Origin: Podospora bellae-mahoneyi
Lineage: Eukaryota; Ascomycota; Sordariomycetes; Sordariales; Podosporaceae
Reading direction: 5' to 3'
Length of the DNA stretch: 64,000 nucleotides
Assembly: GCF_035222275.1 (NCBI RefSeq)
Contig: NC_085882.1
Coordinates: 2,735,501 to 2,799,500 of the forward strand
In this document: positions 22,528 through 33,129 of the stretch, one piece after another
Layout of the letters: the number at the start of each line of letters is the position of its first letter
How positions within the stretch are numbered: position 1 is the stretch's first letter
Notes under the pieces: model-generated
What the model saw: the letters and a program-made list of their open reading frames with translations, nothing else
Told to the model about the DNA's origin: nothing
Databases searched by the model: none
Position numbers and translations under genes: made by a program

Positions 22528-23400
22528 ATGGCCATCGACCACCTCCCCCCTTCAGGCGACGTAACCGCCCCCCTCAACTTCTACTCCCCCCCCTCCGACA
22601 ATTCCCCCCCCTTCAACCTTGCCGACCTCCCCCCCGACTCCCCAACTCCCCCCCGAAACTACGGCTCAACCCCCGTCCCAACCCTCATCCACGACGCCCG
22701 CCCCAACCTCGCCTCCTTCACCTTAGACCGTGACTCCTTCCAAATCCTCACCTCCCAACCCCCTCCCACTTCCGAACCCTCCCTCTTCACCTCCGACACC
22801 TCCATCAAAACCCATTACTACCCCGAAATAACCTCCCTCCTCCTCTCCACCATCCCAAACGCAACCCACATCCTGATATTCGACCACACCATCCGCCTCC
22901 CCTCCCCATCCGCCCCCCGAACCCCCGTTCAGCGCGTCCACATCGATCAAACCGCCCTATCCGCCGCCCAGCGCGTGAGGAAACACCTCCCCCCCGACGA
23001 GGCCGACAAAATCCTCTCAACCGGCACCCGATACCGCATCATCAACGTCTGGCGACCCCTCAACGACGCACCCCTTGAATCCTTCCCCCTCGCTTTTGCC
23101 TCCAGCGCAAGTTTACGAGATGAGGAAGTGGTGCCGGTAGAGCACAGGTACACCCAAACGGGCTACATAGGGCAGACGGCCGCCATTGCCCATCATCCTG
23201 ATCAAAAGTGGTATTACCTTTCCGGGATGCAGAACACCGAACGGATTCTCCTGCAGTGTTTTGACTCGGAGGCGCTAAAGGAAAACAGCGAGGTCAAGGG
23301 GGGGAGGGTGGCGCACTCGGCGTTTGAGGATCCACGCACCAGACCGGAGGCCGAGGGGAGGAGGAGTATCGAGGTGAGGGCTTTGGTTTTTGGTCCTTGA
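22528..23400 (+). CDS. AsaB/CmcJ/GA4-desaturase-like non-haem iron enzyme
   Basis: 290-residue intronless protein of the fungal family that includes AsaB hydroxylase/desaturase, NvfI-like oxygenases and gibberellin GA4 desaturase, and that was named after the bacterial cephamycin protein CmcJ. Family blocks seen: THILIFDHTIR, RVHIDQT (H138-x-D140, candidate iron ligands), RYRIINVWRPL, PLAFASSASL, GYIGQTAAIAHHPDQKWYYL, NTERILLQCFDSE and the C-terminal AHSAFEDP (H263) with RRSIEVRALVF. The first 60 residues are Pro-rich and variable, as usual. The likely reaction is 2-oxoglutarate-dependent hydroxylation or desaturation; the substrate is unknown. No polyketide synthase, peptide synthetase or transporter lies nearby, so it is not in an obvious biosynthetic cluster. 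A TATA box just upstream hints at regulated expression. Confidence 0.85.
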   Translation: MAIDHLPPSGDVTAPLNFYSPPSDNSPPFNLADLPPDSPTPPRNYGSTPVPTLIHDARPNLASFTLDRDSFQILTSQPPPTSEPSLFTSDTSIKTHYYPEITSLLLSTIPNATHILIFDHTIRLPSPSAPRTPVQRVHIDQTALSAAQRVRKHLPPDEADKILSTGTRYRIINVWRPLNDAPLESFPLAFASSASLRDEEVVPVEHRYTQTGYIGQTAAIAHHPDQKWYYLSGMQNTERILLQCFDSEALKENSEVKGGRVAHSAFEDPRTRPEAEGRRSIEVRALVFGP

Positions 23401-23787
23401 ATTTGTTGGAATTTGAAAGGAATCAGCAGGCAAAGAGAGGAATCTGGAAACAGAGAGTGGGCGAGTAGCATGTCACGGTTTGGAGCAAGCAAGTTAGAAT
23501 GAATTGATTTATTCCATGTGAACTGATAATAATTCGGTGAACTAATCAGTCCGCCGCTTCCGCTGGGGTATTGCAGTAGATGCCCGTGATGCCGCCCGCA
23601 ATGTTATGAAATAAAAGAAAAAATCGAGCCCGATATGTAACCGCCCAACCCGTAACTCCCTCCCGAAAACTCCGTTTCATATGCCCATAAGTAGTATGTC
23701 ATGTACAACTTTCATCCACCAGATATGATAGGTGGCGCAAAATGTCTGCATCCCAGATTAGGAGACTCGATGTTCCTCATTCCTCCT
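23401..23787. other. Convergent spacer
   Basis: 387 bp between two 3' ends; contains AATAAAAGAAAAAA near 23610 that may act in 3'-end formation. No gene is supported. Confidence 0.45.
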
Positions 23788-25503
23788 CTAACTGCCCCGT
23801 CCACCACGTCCTCCCTTCCGACTGCTGCTGCGGCTCATAGGAACACCATTGGCACTGGATTGTCGGCTCATTGGCACTCCTCCAAAACCCTTGGCTGGCG
23901 ACTGGCCTGGTGTACCTCCATGACCTGGACGCGGGGTGCTGCTCCTTTCGTTGCTCATAACAGGCTCGACTGTATCTGGCAGCACCGGAAGCCCGAGGCG
24001 CTTGCGCACCTCGTTCTCCGAAGGCCTTTCGCCCTGAAGGTAAGCAACAAAGCGGTGGTCTCTAGCTGGGAAAGAGGCAGCTTCGAGGAGCTTGCGGCTT
24101 CCATTCTCCACAGCAAAGCTCGATCCAGGGCCATTGACCTGCTCATACTGCTTGAGGGCTTGCATGACCATCATATCACCATTGACGTCGTCGTTAGCGA
24201 GGCTGTTGGTGGTGTTGTACTCAAGTCTGTTGTGCCCCTTGATGTATGTGGATGGGAATGTGGCTGGGAGTTTGGGGTCTGCAGCAAGCATCCTGTCGAA
24301 GTTGCCAGGAAAGTCAAAATTGGCGAGCAACTCCATTCCCATGAGCTTGTCATCCACGAAGTTGGGATTGTTTGAGCCACGAAGTCCGCTGCGAGTCGCG
24401 TGGGAAATATTGCGCTCCATTGGGGGCGCAGAGGGAACCGAGTCGTCGTCATCGTCGTGCTCGCCGTTGCCGGAGTCGCTACCGTCTGGCGACTGGATAG
24501 GACGGCCGTTCTCATCAAACTTTGGCTTATGCGTCAACAGATATTTGTGGGCGGCAAAGGCAGCCGTGTTGTAGGTCATTGAGAGCTCCTTGTCGGTGAA
24601 TAACTTGTCAATGCTGTAGATTGGTCCGGTGGTCTTGCGCACTGCTAGGCGGTCGGTTTGCCAGAGAGGCGTGGTATTAGCATTATCTAGAGCTCGTCGC
24701 TGGGGGGCTGGGGAGCCATCGTCGTCGTTGTTATTGCGCTTTCGCTTCTTATTGTCCAAGGACATGTCGTCAATCTCTCCTCGTCGCAACCTCGTCGCTC
24801 GCTTGGTGTGGGTACCGCCAGGGCTGGCAGGGTTTGTGATGCTGAATTGGTTCGGGTGAAGCAGAAGAGCAGACGAGTCGGAGATTTCCAGTGCCTCCTT
24901 CTCCTTATTCAATCGGAATTTTTTGGTGGTAATGGCGTTGATTAGGCGGTCGCGAAGGGTTTGGGAGAGCGCGCGGTATTCTCGGTTCGCTGTCTCGACC
25001 TTAAAGGCGTGGGTGTTCATGTACTCAGACACCTTCTTGTCATAGTCAAACTGTGAAAACAAGGTCAGTTTTTGACAAAAGCGACAAAAAGTCGCAAGGA
25101 AAGTATTCCTTACCTTGTGCTTCGCTAAAGCGTAGTCACGCTCCTCCATCAAGTCCTGGACCTTGTTCATCCAGTCTGTGAATCTCGGACCGGCCGCTCC
25201 AAGGTACGATTGTGGTGTTGTGCTCGCATCGGCGTTCAGCTGGTGGAGGATTTGTTGGTACTCCTCCTCGAGATTGTCAAATGGTCGCTCAGCGTATGGG
25301 TCAATCCTCATGACCAGATTTGTGTCCATTTGGATCTTGTGAAGTTGCTCGCGGAAGGTTTGGTCCCTGTCTCTAGCCAGCCTATCGTCAAGATGGGCCA
25401 GTCGATCGGAGATCAACTGGCGGCGCTTGTCTCTCTTAGACTGTGTTGCTTGCGCTGATGTTCCAACCGGCGCAACGGCCGAGGAAGGGTCTGTCGTAGC
25501 CAT
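23788..25503 (-). CDS. Sds3/Dep1-like subunit of the Rpd3L histone deacetylase complex
   Basis: Two exons, 25503-25114 and 25050-23788, give 550 residues. The N-terminal part is coiled-coil (KRDKRRQLISDRLAHLDDRL, then FREQLHKIQMDTNLVMRIDP), with a DPYAERPFDNLEEEYQQIL block that I associate with the Sds3/Dep1 family. A basic KRATRLRRG stretch with NKKRKRNNNDDDG resembles a nuclear localisation signal. The middle holds a conserved-looking SIDKLFTDKELSMTYNTAAFAAHKYL block. The tail is Ser/Arg/Gly-rich and ends GGRGGRGS. The 63-nt intron is a multiple of three and has no stop in frame, so retention would add 21 residues. It shares a 944-bp upstream region with LSM1. The nuclear role is likely; the precise subunit is tentative. 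Confidence 0.65.
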   Translation of the reverse strand: MATTDPSSAVAPVGTSAQATQSKRDKRRQLISDRLAHLDDRLARDRDQTFREQLHKIQMDTNLVMRIDPYAERPFDNLEEEYQQILHQLNADASTTPQSYLGAAGPRFTDWMNKVQDLMEERDYALAKHKVRNTFLATFCRFCQKLTLFSQFDYDKKVSEYMNTHAFKVETANREYRALSQTLRDRLINAITTKKFRLNKEKEALEISDSSALLLHPNQFSITNPASPGGTHTKRATRLRRGEIDDMSLDNKKRKRNNNDDDGSPAPQRRALDNANTTPLWQTDRLAVRKTTGPIYSIDKLFTDKELSMTYNTAAFAAHKYLLTHKPKFDENGRPIQSPDGSDSGNGEHDDDDDSVPSAPPMERNISHATRSGLRGSNNPNFVDDKLMGMELLANFDFPGNFDRMLAADPKLPATFPSTYIKGHNRLEYNTTNSLANDDVNGDMMVMQALKQYEQVNGPGSSFAVENGSRKLLEAASFPARDHRFVAYLQGERPSENEVRKRLGLPVLPDTVEPVMSNERSSTPRPGHGGTPGQSPAKGFGGVPMSRQSSANGVPMSRSSSRKGGRGGRGS

Positions 25504-26447
25504 TGCGAATGCGACTCGAGGTGTGAAAGCTTTTGGTGGTCGAGAAACGAAGAGAAGCAGTCGTCACTCTTGAGACCAGTGTCGGGTTGATCGCCGAACC
25601 TGACAGGTTTGCGTCTGGCGAAGAAAAGGTGCAGAATTGGTCGAGATTTGTATATATCAGAGAAACTCTGGTATCAGAAATGAACTGGCGAAGGCCGTGA
25701 TCATTGTATGCAAAGTCGACCTTGTTGACCTTGGTGTTGTGTGTCGGGTGACTGGTTCGAGAAGACAGTAAGTCGAAAAGAAAGCGCCTTGCGCTGGACT
25801 GGCGGCAACCGACGGAACGGACTGGCCGGCCTGCTATTGTCACTGTTCTCCCAACCCCAGCTGTCAACTGTGGCTTGCGCACGATTTTCTTGTATTCAAA
25901 CCGCCAATGCTGTGGCTTGAAACCAGGAACACCAGAGCTCTCACCAATCAGATGACGTCTGGCCGGGCATAGCTTTAGAGCCTTGCTCCACTGTGGCACA
26001 ACTGGCGCCGACTTCGAGCAAGGCTGCTCCGTGTGGAAGACAGTAAAGCTCACACTGTCCGCCCGCCGGAAGCTGCATTCAACAGGCAAGTGTTGTGTCA
26101 CTCAGCCCACCAGCCTGAATTCAGAGAGATCTCACATCAACTCGATATTTTGAGAGGGACTCGGTCAATAGCTCAATACTCGAACGATATTCAAGCCCGG
26201 GACAGCTTTCTTATACCAACTTCATAACACATCTCTGCAAAGGCAAAAGCAGAACCCAAATTTACCCCTCCTCCAGGACCTGCAACGCCACTTCGTCGAC
26301 CTCGATTTGACGGACCAAAGCTAGTTAGGGAGACAATACCACCAACAAAACAACATCTTGTTAACCGGTCTTTGGGTTTTGACCCTGAATTGACTACCAC
26401 CCACCCGCCACTAGGCTTAACCTTACCCTCACATATCAACATTCAAG
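25504..26447. promoter_or_regulatory. Divergent upstream region of the Sds3-like gene and LSM1
   Basis: 944 bp between two divergent ATGs. A minus-strand frame (26101-25436) runs through it into the Sds3-like start but has no recognisable domain and is treated as chance. AC-rich 5'-leader-like sequence precedes the LSM1 ATG. Confidence 0.5.
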
Positions 26448-27152
26448 ATGGAACACCTCTCAATACATGACCACCAACACGGCCCTCCTCCCCCTGGAAT
26501 GATGCCGCAACCACCTCAACATCCAGGCGGCCCTGTACCCCAGGGCATGATGCCCCCGGGACTCGGCCGCCCTCCCCAGCCCCAGCAGTTGCCAGCCCAG
26601 ATGTTTACCACTGCTGCTCAGCTGTTGGACCTCACAGATAGTGTGTTCTCCTGTCCTCTCTCTCACTCACACATGAGTTCTAAACACCTCACAGAAAAAC
26701 TCATGATCTCCCTCCGCGACGGCCGTAAATTGATAGGCATCCTCCGCAGCTGGGATCAATTCGGTATGTACATCTCTTGAACTATGACGACCCCAAGCCC
26801 AAGGAATAAGATATACTCAACAAGCCAAACAGCCAACCTCGTCCTCCAATCCACAAAAGAGCGCATCTTCGTGCCCCCCGTCCTCTCGGAAAAAGAGCCA
26901 ACCGGCATCTTCGCCGACATCGACCGGGGTACGTTCCTAGTCAGAGGCGAGAACGTCTTGTTGCTTGGAGAAATCGACCTTGACAAGGACGACGATGCGC
27001 CCCCGGGGTATCAGCTGGCCGAGATAAAGATGGTGGAGAAGCTCGCGAGGGAGAGGAAGAAGGAGGAGAAGGTCAAGGAAAAGAAGAAGACCAAGATGCT
27101 GGGGAAGGAGGGCTTTGAGGGGGAGAATTTGGGGGAGATGCCGCTCATCTAA
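26448..27152 (+). CDS. lsm1: LSM1, mRNA-decay Sm-like protein
   Basis: Cytoplasmic subunit of the Lsm1-7/Pat1 ring that binds the 3' end of deadenylated mRNA and promotes decapping. Exons 26448-26640, 26695-26763 and 26833-27152 give 193 residues. The N-terminus is a His/Pro/Gly/Met-rich extension (PPPGMMPQPPQHPGG). The Sm fold begins TTAAQLLDLTDKKLMISLRD, with the Sm1 block GRKLIGILRSWDQFANLVL and the Sm2 block RGTFLVRGENVLLLGEIDL. A basic, Lys-rich C-terminal helix (ERKKEEKVKEKKKTK) follows, as in other Lsm1 proteins. Each intron is GT-AG and in phase. The small 69-nt middle exon carries the Sm1 core. Confidence 0.95.
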
Positions 27153-27463
27153 GAGGTGGAGAGGAGAGGAGAAGGGTAAGGGACTGAAAAAGCAGAATAT
27201 TGTGAAATGCTTACTTTCAAGTTCTTGGGGAAGAGAGAGACCTGTTACATGCTCATGGCTTATGCGTAGATATGACATGATTGAGAAGGAGGGTTATGAA
27301 GAGGAAGAGCATCTCATAGCGATGGGTTTGTTATTGAAGCAAGAATGGCATGGAAATGAGGACCATATACCATGTCATGTATTAGTAAAAGTTTATGACA
27401 TGAATAGCCATCTACCGCGCTCACACCCGGCATCGCAAAACCCCTCAACTAGGTACAGCCATC
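27153..27463. other. Convergent spacer
   Basis: 311 bp between the LSM1 stop and the glycosidase stop; no gene is supported. Confidence 0.5.
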
Positions 27464-29647
27464 TCACAAAGCAACCACGAACCCCTCAGCTCTCGCCCCC
27501 TCCCTAACCCATTGCTCAGGCAACTTCACCCCCTCATCATCCACCCAACCCCCAGCCATCATCCCTACCGCCATCAGCAGTCCAGCACTGTTGGGAAAAT
27601 ACGGGGTGGGCACCCTCTCCCCTCCCACCGCGTAGCCAGCATCATCAAATTTGAAGATGGGGTGAAGTAGATACTCCACCGCCTGCTCTACATCCCCCAG
27701 TCTCAGGGAATTCATAGCCAACATTGCGAAATCCCACCCGTAGCTCTCATTCAGTCTCCACGTCTCCTTGATCTTGCGAGCCGTGTTGTTGACTACCGTG
27801 AGGTCCACCTGCGGTGACGGGGGAAGGAGACCAAATATCCCAGCCTGAGCAGGGTGGTCAAACGTTGTCTCTGCGGCAATCCACATGTTTGGGATCCCTT
27901 CATAAGTAGCGTAAGTGTTGTTGACGACTGGCAGGGGAGCTAAATTATCCCTGACAATACCCCAAATCTCTGGTGACGTCTGGTTCAGTCTCGCTTTCCA
28001 CTTCGTCGCAACATCAAGACCAAACCTCCAGTAGGCGAGCTCAAAAGTAGGGTTGAGGGTAATATTAGGGTTGGTATTCTCCGACACGGGATACAACGGA
28101 GGGCCGAGGTCGTAGACTTTGGTGGAGGAGTTGAACCAGGCAAAGTCCGCCATGAAATTCGCCGTTTCTGTCAGGATGGCGTCCCATTTCTGGAGGGTGT
28201 TGAGGTTGTTGGGGTGGGAAAGGTAGTCTGTCTCCGCAAAAAACATTGGGTGAGGCTGCTGCCAGATGAGGAGGGAGTTTATTTCCCCCGGGGATGACCG
28301 GCCGGTGAGGGGGTCGGTCATTTTGCCCCAGCGGGCTCCGTTGTAGCCTTGCTTTCGGGCGCGGGAGAGGCTGGAGGGGAGGAATTGGTTGTAGAGGTGG
28401 GGGAGGGAGCGGTGGAAGAGGTCAAGGTGGTTCCAGCGGGCGAAGGGGAGGGTGTGCCAGAGGTTCATCTCGAGGTGAAATTTGCCGTGCCAGCCGTTGT
28501 TGACTAGGCCGGATTCTTGCGGGGGGAAATCGGAGGCTGAGTTGACTGCTGTGAGGTATTGGGAGTGGATGATGCGGCGTTGGAGTTCGAGGGCGCGGGG
28601 GTCGGAGTGGACGGGGGTGAGGTCGATGAAGGCGCCTTTGGTCCAGTAGTTTTTCCACCAGTTGCGAGAGGCGGTAGTGATTTTCCGGTAGCTGGCTTTC
28701 TTGCTGGAAAAGTTGGGTGTCGGTGAGAAGGAGATGACGAGTTGGATCTTGGAGGATGATTTAGGGGCGAGGACGTAGCGATGAGTTCCGTGCAGGGGTC
28801 CGGTGATGGTTGCTTCACTGCCTTCCCACTGAATCAGCGTATAGTATGTGGTGCCGTCCAACGTGTGCTTGATCTGGGCACTTTGAGGCGAAAGCTGCTT
28901 CATAGTCGTCTTGTGTTTGGAGGCTAGATTGAAGTGTCCAACAAAAGGAGCATTGAACTTTTCCTTGTCTGGGTAGGGAAAGTCCAGAAATAGACCAAGA
29001 TCTCCCCTTTTCAAGAGTGATGACTGAACCTGAACAGCAACAGTGTCAGAGTCCGAATCGGCCCATGTCTGAACTACAATCTTTGACCCATTGAATCTGG
29101 AAGATGAGGTCAGTCTTCCCGACCACATGTCTAGCTCCTGGGTCTTTTCCTCCAGATCACTTTCGACAACATCATGACCACCAAAGTGTAGTCCGACATT
29201 GGCGAGGTTGAGTCTATGAGGGTTCTCTCTCAGCCAGTTCGAGATGTCGTTTTGGGCTGGGTTTGGCTGTTCATAGCGGACCAGTCTTCCATGCGTCCAC
29301 CATTCCAAGCCGGTGTAGTCTTGAGATAAGCAGTTAGTTGTCTCATGGATCATATACCTATCTGGTGTCTCATGCTCACCTTCTACAGAAGTCTGCCCTG
29401 GGGTGGTGGGAAGGCTGAAGTTGTGCCATCCCCAAGTGTTCATGATAGCAAAGGGCTTGAAGGTTTGGAGCCCGGTAATGTCGGCCCCGAAGGCAAAGTT
29501 TCCATTTCCGACTTGCAACGGGGTTGTATCAGAACTTGCATTTCGGCGTACACTGAAGGACTGTACTACTTTGCGTCTTTGCTCAACAGAAATCCCCTTT
29601 GCCTCAGCCAGGCAAAAGAAGGCAACGATAAGATGGAGAGCTCGCAT
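27464..29647 (-). CDS. Secreted six-hairpin glycosidase-like protein
   Basis: Single-exon 727-residue protein starting with a signal peptide (MRALHLIVAFFCLAEAKG). The N-terminal beta-sandwich part has PLQVGNGNFAFGADITGLQ and FAIMNTWGWHNFSLP, a wording typical of fungal and bacterial six-hairpin (alpha/alpha toroid) glycosidases related to GH65/GH95. The catalytic-type core contains KFHLEMNLWHTLPFARW, GYNGARWGKMTDPLTGRSS and LIWQQPHPMFFAETDYL, in which acidic residues could serve as general acid. Several N-x-S/T sites occur, as expected of a secreted protein. The substrate is unknown. Length and absence of introns fit. The exact GH family is not assigned. Confidence 0.78.
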   Translation of the reverse strand: MRALHLIVAFFCLAEAKGISVEQRRKVVQSFSVRRNASSDTTPLQVGNGNFAFGADITGLQTFKPFAIMNTWGWHNFSLPTTPGQTSVEGEHETPDRYMIHETTNCLSQDYTGLEWWTHGRLVRYEQPNPAQNDISNWLRENPHRLNLANVGLHFGGHDVVESDLEEKTQELDMWSGRLTSSSRFNGSKIVVQTWADSDSDTVAVQVQSSLLKRGDLGLFLDFPYPDKEKFNAPFVGHFNLASKHKTTMKQLSPQSAQIKHTLDGTTYYTLIQWEGSEATITGPLHGTHRYVLAPKSSSKIQLVISFSPTPNFSSKKASYRKITTASRNWWKNYWTKGAFIDLTPVHSDPRALELQRRIIHSQYLTAVNSASDFPPQESGLVNNGWHGKFHLEMNLWHTLPFARWNHLDLFHRSLPHLYNQFLPSSLSRARKQGYNGARWGKMTDPLTGRSSPGEINSLLIWQQPHPMFFAETDYLSHPNNLNTLQKWDAILTETANFMADFAWFNSSTKVYDLGPPLYPVSENTNPNITLNPTFELAYWRFGLDVATKWKARLNQTSPEIWGIVRDNLAPLPVVNNTYATYEGIPNMWIAAETTFDHPAQAGIFGLLPPSPQVDLTVVNNTARKIKETWRLNESYGWDFAMLAMNSLRLGDVEQAVEYLLHPIFKFDDAGYAVGGERVPTPYFPNSAGLLMAVGMMAGGWVDDEGVKLPEQWVREGARAEGFVVAL

Positions 29648-30666
29648 GTTTGTGTGTCATGAGCTCGCAAAAGCGATGTGACTTTCGAGATGTAGCAGAC
29701 TGTCGACATGCTGCACAGCATTCCTATACACATAAGTAAGGTAGTATAAATACATGCCAGCCATGTGTTCCCCTCATGCAGCAATATCTCAAAGTGACCC
29801 GTTGATCTGGTGGGCCCTTGATATTCAGCCATCGACCACTGAACCATTAGCCTGGTAGAGACTGCAGAGGTCTGAAGAGGGGATGTGACATCCATAACAA
29901 AGCAAGATATTCTTTCCCGTTGCAAATAGCAACCAAGGAGAAGAAGGTGGGTTGGAGAACGGCAGCGGGATGGACGGTCATTGCATTGAGGCTGATATGA
30001 AATTCCGTCAATAAGCAAGCTTCCTGATGTTCATTCGACGGGTGGTGTCGTCAAGTGGTCGCATGCTAAGTGAGGTCTCAGGTACTTTCCAAATGCCGTG
30101 AGAATATCTCCCAACTTATAAGAGTGGTTCGAGCAGGCATCTCGAGTTCAAAGTTGAGTGACCTGATGTGAGCTGAGGGTTGGAAGTGGAACGGGATCGT
30201 AGTCCAGCTGAAACAAGTGGGCAAGAGTTGGGGAAATTAGGCCCAACTACCCCGCTAAAGTGGGCTAAATGCCGCCCTAGAACGGCCCTGCCACCACGCC
30301 GCCGACAGGCCGCCCAGTTGCTGTTGCTGTGCAGCATTATTTTGCATGTGTTCCCATGCTGGTAAACATCCCACCCACTCAGCCGTCTTTTAACTTTTGT
30401 TTGACTTTGGACTTTCTACTCCCTCTTCCATATTTGGACTTGTCGCGCCATTCAACCATATCGAGAATCCACAACAAGAGGCCGTCCAACATTCTGTATC
30501 TGCCAGTCTTCATCAGAGGTCTGTTTCGAGCTCTGCTCCGCATTGACAGCAGTGGAGTTTCCCCATTAGCTGCGTCATCATAGCGAATTGCCCCGCTAAC
30601 CTTTGGCACACTGCGACCTGCAGTTCACCAGTATCCCACAGACAGTTTGCGCTTTGGGTTCTCATC
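29648..30666. promoter_or_regulatory. Divergent upstream region of the glycosidase and MOB1
   Basis: 1.0 kb between two divergent start codons, without a supported gene. The part before MOB1 is pyrimidine-rich (about 30360-30450), which is typical of fungal core promoters. Confidence 0.45.
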
Positions 30667-31637
30667 ATGAGTAACTTCTTGACGACAGTGTGAGTTGACC
30701 TCCGGCCGTTACCCCTAGAGCCCCGACCAAAATCCACGATGCGCCCTTCTTTGCCCATTATGAGAAAACACCGAAGACGCTTCACCGACTCGACGTGGGG
30801 CGCCTAGCTCTATCCCAGCGAGACGCACGCGACCATTGCAACTACGAGTTGAAGATATCTTGGCTAACTTGGGCACACTGAAGTAACCAACGGACGAGGA
30901 ATCAGTTTAGGCCTCGCGCTGGCGGCAAAGGCGGTGCCACCAGCTACCAACTTCGTCAATATGCCGAGGCGACCCTTGGCGGGGGGAGTCTTCGCAAGGT
31001 GGTGAAGCTTCCTGAGGGCGAGGATGAGAATGAGTGGTTGGCCGTCAACAGTATGCCCTCTCATTCCTAAAACTACCACCGAAAATGATAGGCCAACTGA
31101 CTCGTGATGGATAGTGGTCGATTTCTACAATCAGATCAACCTGCTATATGGCGCCATCACCGAGTTCTGCTCTCCTCAGTCATGTCCCGAGATGAAGGCC
31201 ACGGATGAGTTTGAGTACTTGTGGCAAGACTCGGAGAACTACAAGCGACCAACGAAGATGCCAGCGCCGGCCTACATTGAGCAGCTCATGACTTGGGTTC
31301 AGAGCAATATTGACAATGAGTCTGTGCTTCCCAGCCGTATCGGTACGTTGCCTGTCTCTACAGACTAGAGAAGAACCCCTTAACACAAGAAATAGGCGTT
31401 CCATTCCCCAAGTCTTTCCCAGCTCTTGTGCGCCAAATCTTCAAGCGCATGTACCGTGTCTACGCGCACATCTACTGCCACCATTACCCAGTCATTCGAG
31501 AGCTCGGCCTGGAACCCCACCTGAACACCAGCTTCAAGCAGTATGTCCTCTTCATTGATGAGCACAACTTGGCCAGCGGGAAGGACTTTTGGGGTCCTTT
31601 GGGGGATTTGGTGGACAGCATGTTGCGTAGTGACTAG
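30667..31637 (+). CDS. mob1: MOB1, NDR/LATS kinase activator
   Basis: Adaptor that binds and activates the Dbf2/Sid2-type kinase in the mitotic-exit or septation-initiation network. Exons 30667-30689 (23 nt), 30884-31050, 31115-31342 and 31396-31637 give 219 residues. The join of exons 1 and 2 gives [19 protein letters not shown], as in other fungal MOB1 proteins. The zinc site is complete: C82 and C87 ([11 protein letters not shown]) with H164 and H169 ([10 protein letters not shown]). [18 protein letters not shown] and [18 protein letters not shown] are family blocks. The first intron is long for this region (194 nt) and may hold regulatory sequence. Confidence 0.96.
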
Positions 31638-32105
31638 TCGTGGAAGATTGGGATGCTGGGTTTAAGGATAATGCATTGCTGGCTTGTTGCATGTGGCGTT
31701 TGGGTACAGATGGATGGATGGATGGATGGGAGCTTGGAGCTTGGAGCTTTGGGTTTCAGGGTATGGATGTCTGTCTCTCTGTAATAGGATTCTTGTAATA
31801 TGGCATTCGGGTAATGCATGTATGCGAATCAATGATAACTAATTGACTGGAATGATAAAATGTATAAAGACCAAGGAATCCAATCGGGCGCAGGGAGGTT
31901 ACATAGGTGACGGTGGGTGGTTGGCCCGGTTCCACCCGGCAGCTTTGCTCTTGGCCCCATCACACCCGCCCGCCAGTAACCCGAAGCTGGCTTTCTGCCT
32001 GAGGCACCCCTCTTTTGCCGAGCAGCCAAACCCCGTTTCTAAAAACTGAAGCTCAGGTTCACGACACTCGAGGTCCGCATCACCGCATCCAATCCCACAG
32101 TCACC
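31638..32105. other. Spacer between MOB1 and the OSCP gene
   Basis: 468 bp, probably MOB1 3' end and OSCP promoter. Holds a (GGAT)n run near 31708-31729 and a tandem of AGCTTGG near 31731-31748. No gene is supported. Confidence 0.5.
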
Positions 32106-33129
32106 ATGTTCTCGCGACAGGCAGTGCTCCGCGCCGCGCGGTCCGCCGCCCCCCAGCGCGCCATCCAGGCCCAAGCCCGCACCTACGCTGCCGCTGCCTC
32201 CAACGAGAAGGTCAAGGCTCCCGTCTCCCTCTTCGGCCTCGACGGCACCTATGCTACTGCTCTGGTACGCCCCTCCCTGACAAGTCTTTTCGGTGTCGGA
32301 CATTTTCTGGGGTGTTTTTTTCGGAAGGGGGGGAAAGCAATTGAGTTGGACACTGGGGGGGAATACTTCAATTGGAAATGGGACAACACCGGAGAACTAC
32401 GAAAATGGAAAAGGGAAAATAATTGAGGAACAATCACTAACAAGCTGCGTCATTTTGGTTTTGGCGCCATAACAGTACACTGCCGCCGTCAAGACCTCCT
32501 CCCTCGAGCCCACCGCCAAAGGCGTGACTTCCCTCGCCAACCTCCTCGCGAAGGACCCCAAGCTCGTCGGCATCCTCGAGGCCCCTACCCTCTCCGCCGC
32601 CGACAAGTCGGCCATTGTTTCCGAGCTCACGAAGAGCGCTGGCGTCTCTGGCGAGACTGTCAAGAACCTTTTGGCTGCTCTTGCTGAGAACAACCGCTTG
32701 GGCTTGCTGCCTGGTGTGTGCGCCAAGTTTGGCGAGCTGATGAGCGCTGCTCGTGGTGAGGTTGAGATGGTTGTTACCTCTGCTCAGGTGAGCCCCCCTC
32801 CCCACTGTTCACAAGGTAGGAAGGGGATGGTGAGGACTGACATGTGACATGACATAGCCCCTCGACAACAAGACCCTCAACCGCCTTGAGTCTGCCGTCT
32901 CCAAGTCCTCGTATGTTGGTGAGGGCAAGAAGCTCAAGGTCAAGAACCAGGTATGGCCCCACCGCTTTACCCCTTGCTGTATATCACTCCACCATATACT
33001 AACACTCTACCTCAGGTCAACCCCGACATCATCGGTGGTCTCATCGTCGAGGTCGGCGAGAGAACAATCGACTTGTCCGTCTCCGCCAAGCTGGCCAAGA
33101 TGAACAAGCTCCTTACTGACACCTTGTAA
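32106..33129 (+). CDS. atp5: Mitochondrial ATP synthase subunit 5 (OSCP)
   Basis: Oligomycin-sensitivity-conferring protein, the delta-type subunit that joins F1 to the peripheral stalk in the inner mitochondrial membrane. Exons 32106-32264, 32476-32787, 32858-32950 and 33016-33129 give 225 residues, all phase 0. The N-terminus is an Arg/Ala-rich mitochondrial presequence (MFSRQAVLRAARSAAPQRA). SLFGLDGTYATALYTAA and FGELMSAARGEVEMVVTSAQ are family blocks, and the C-terminal NPDIIGGLIVEVGERTIDLS is the OSCP signature. The last residues are AKMNKLLTDTL. Confidence 0.96.

Noticed and set aside
25436-26101. 221-codon minus-strand frame upstream of the Sds3-like gene
   Set aside because: Lies in a divergent promoter region and overlaps the real start in another frame; no motif.
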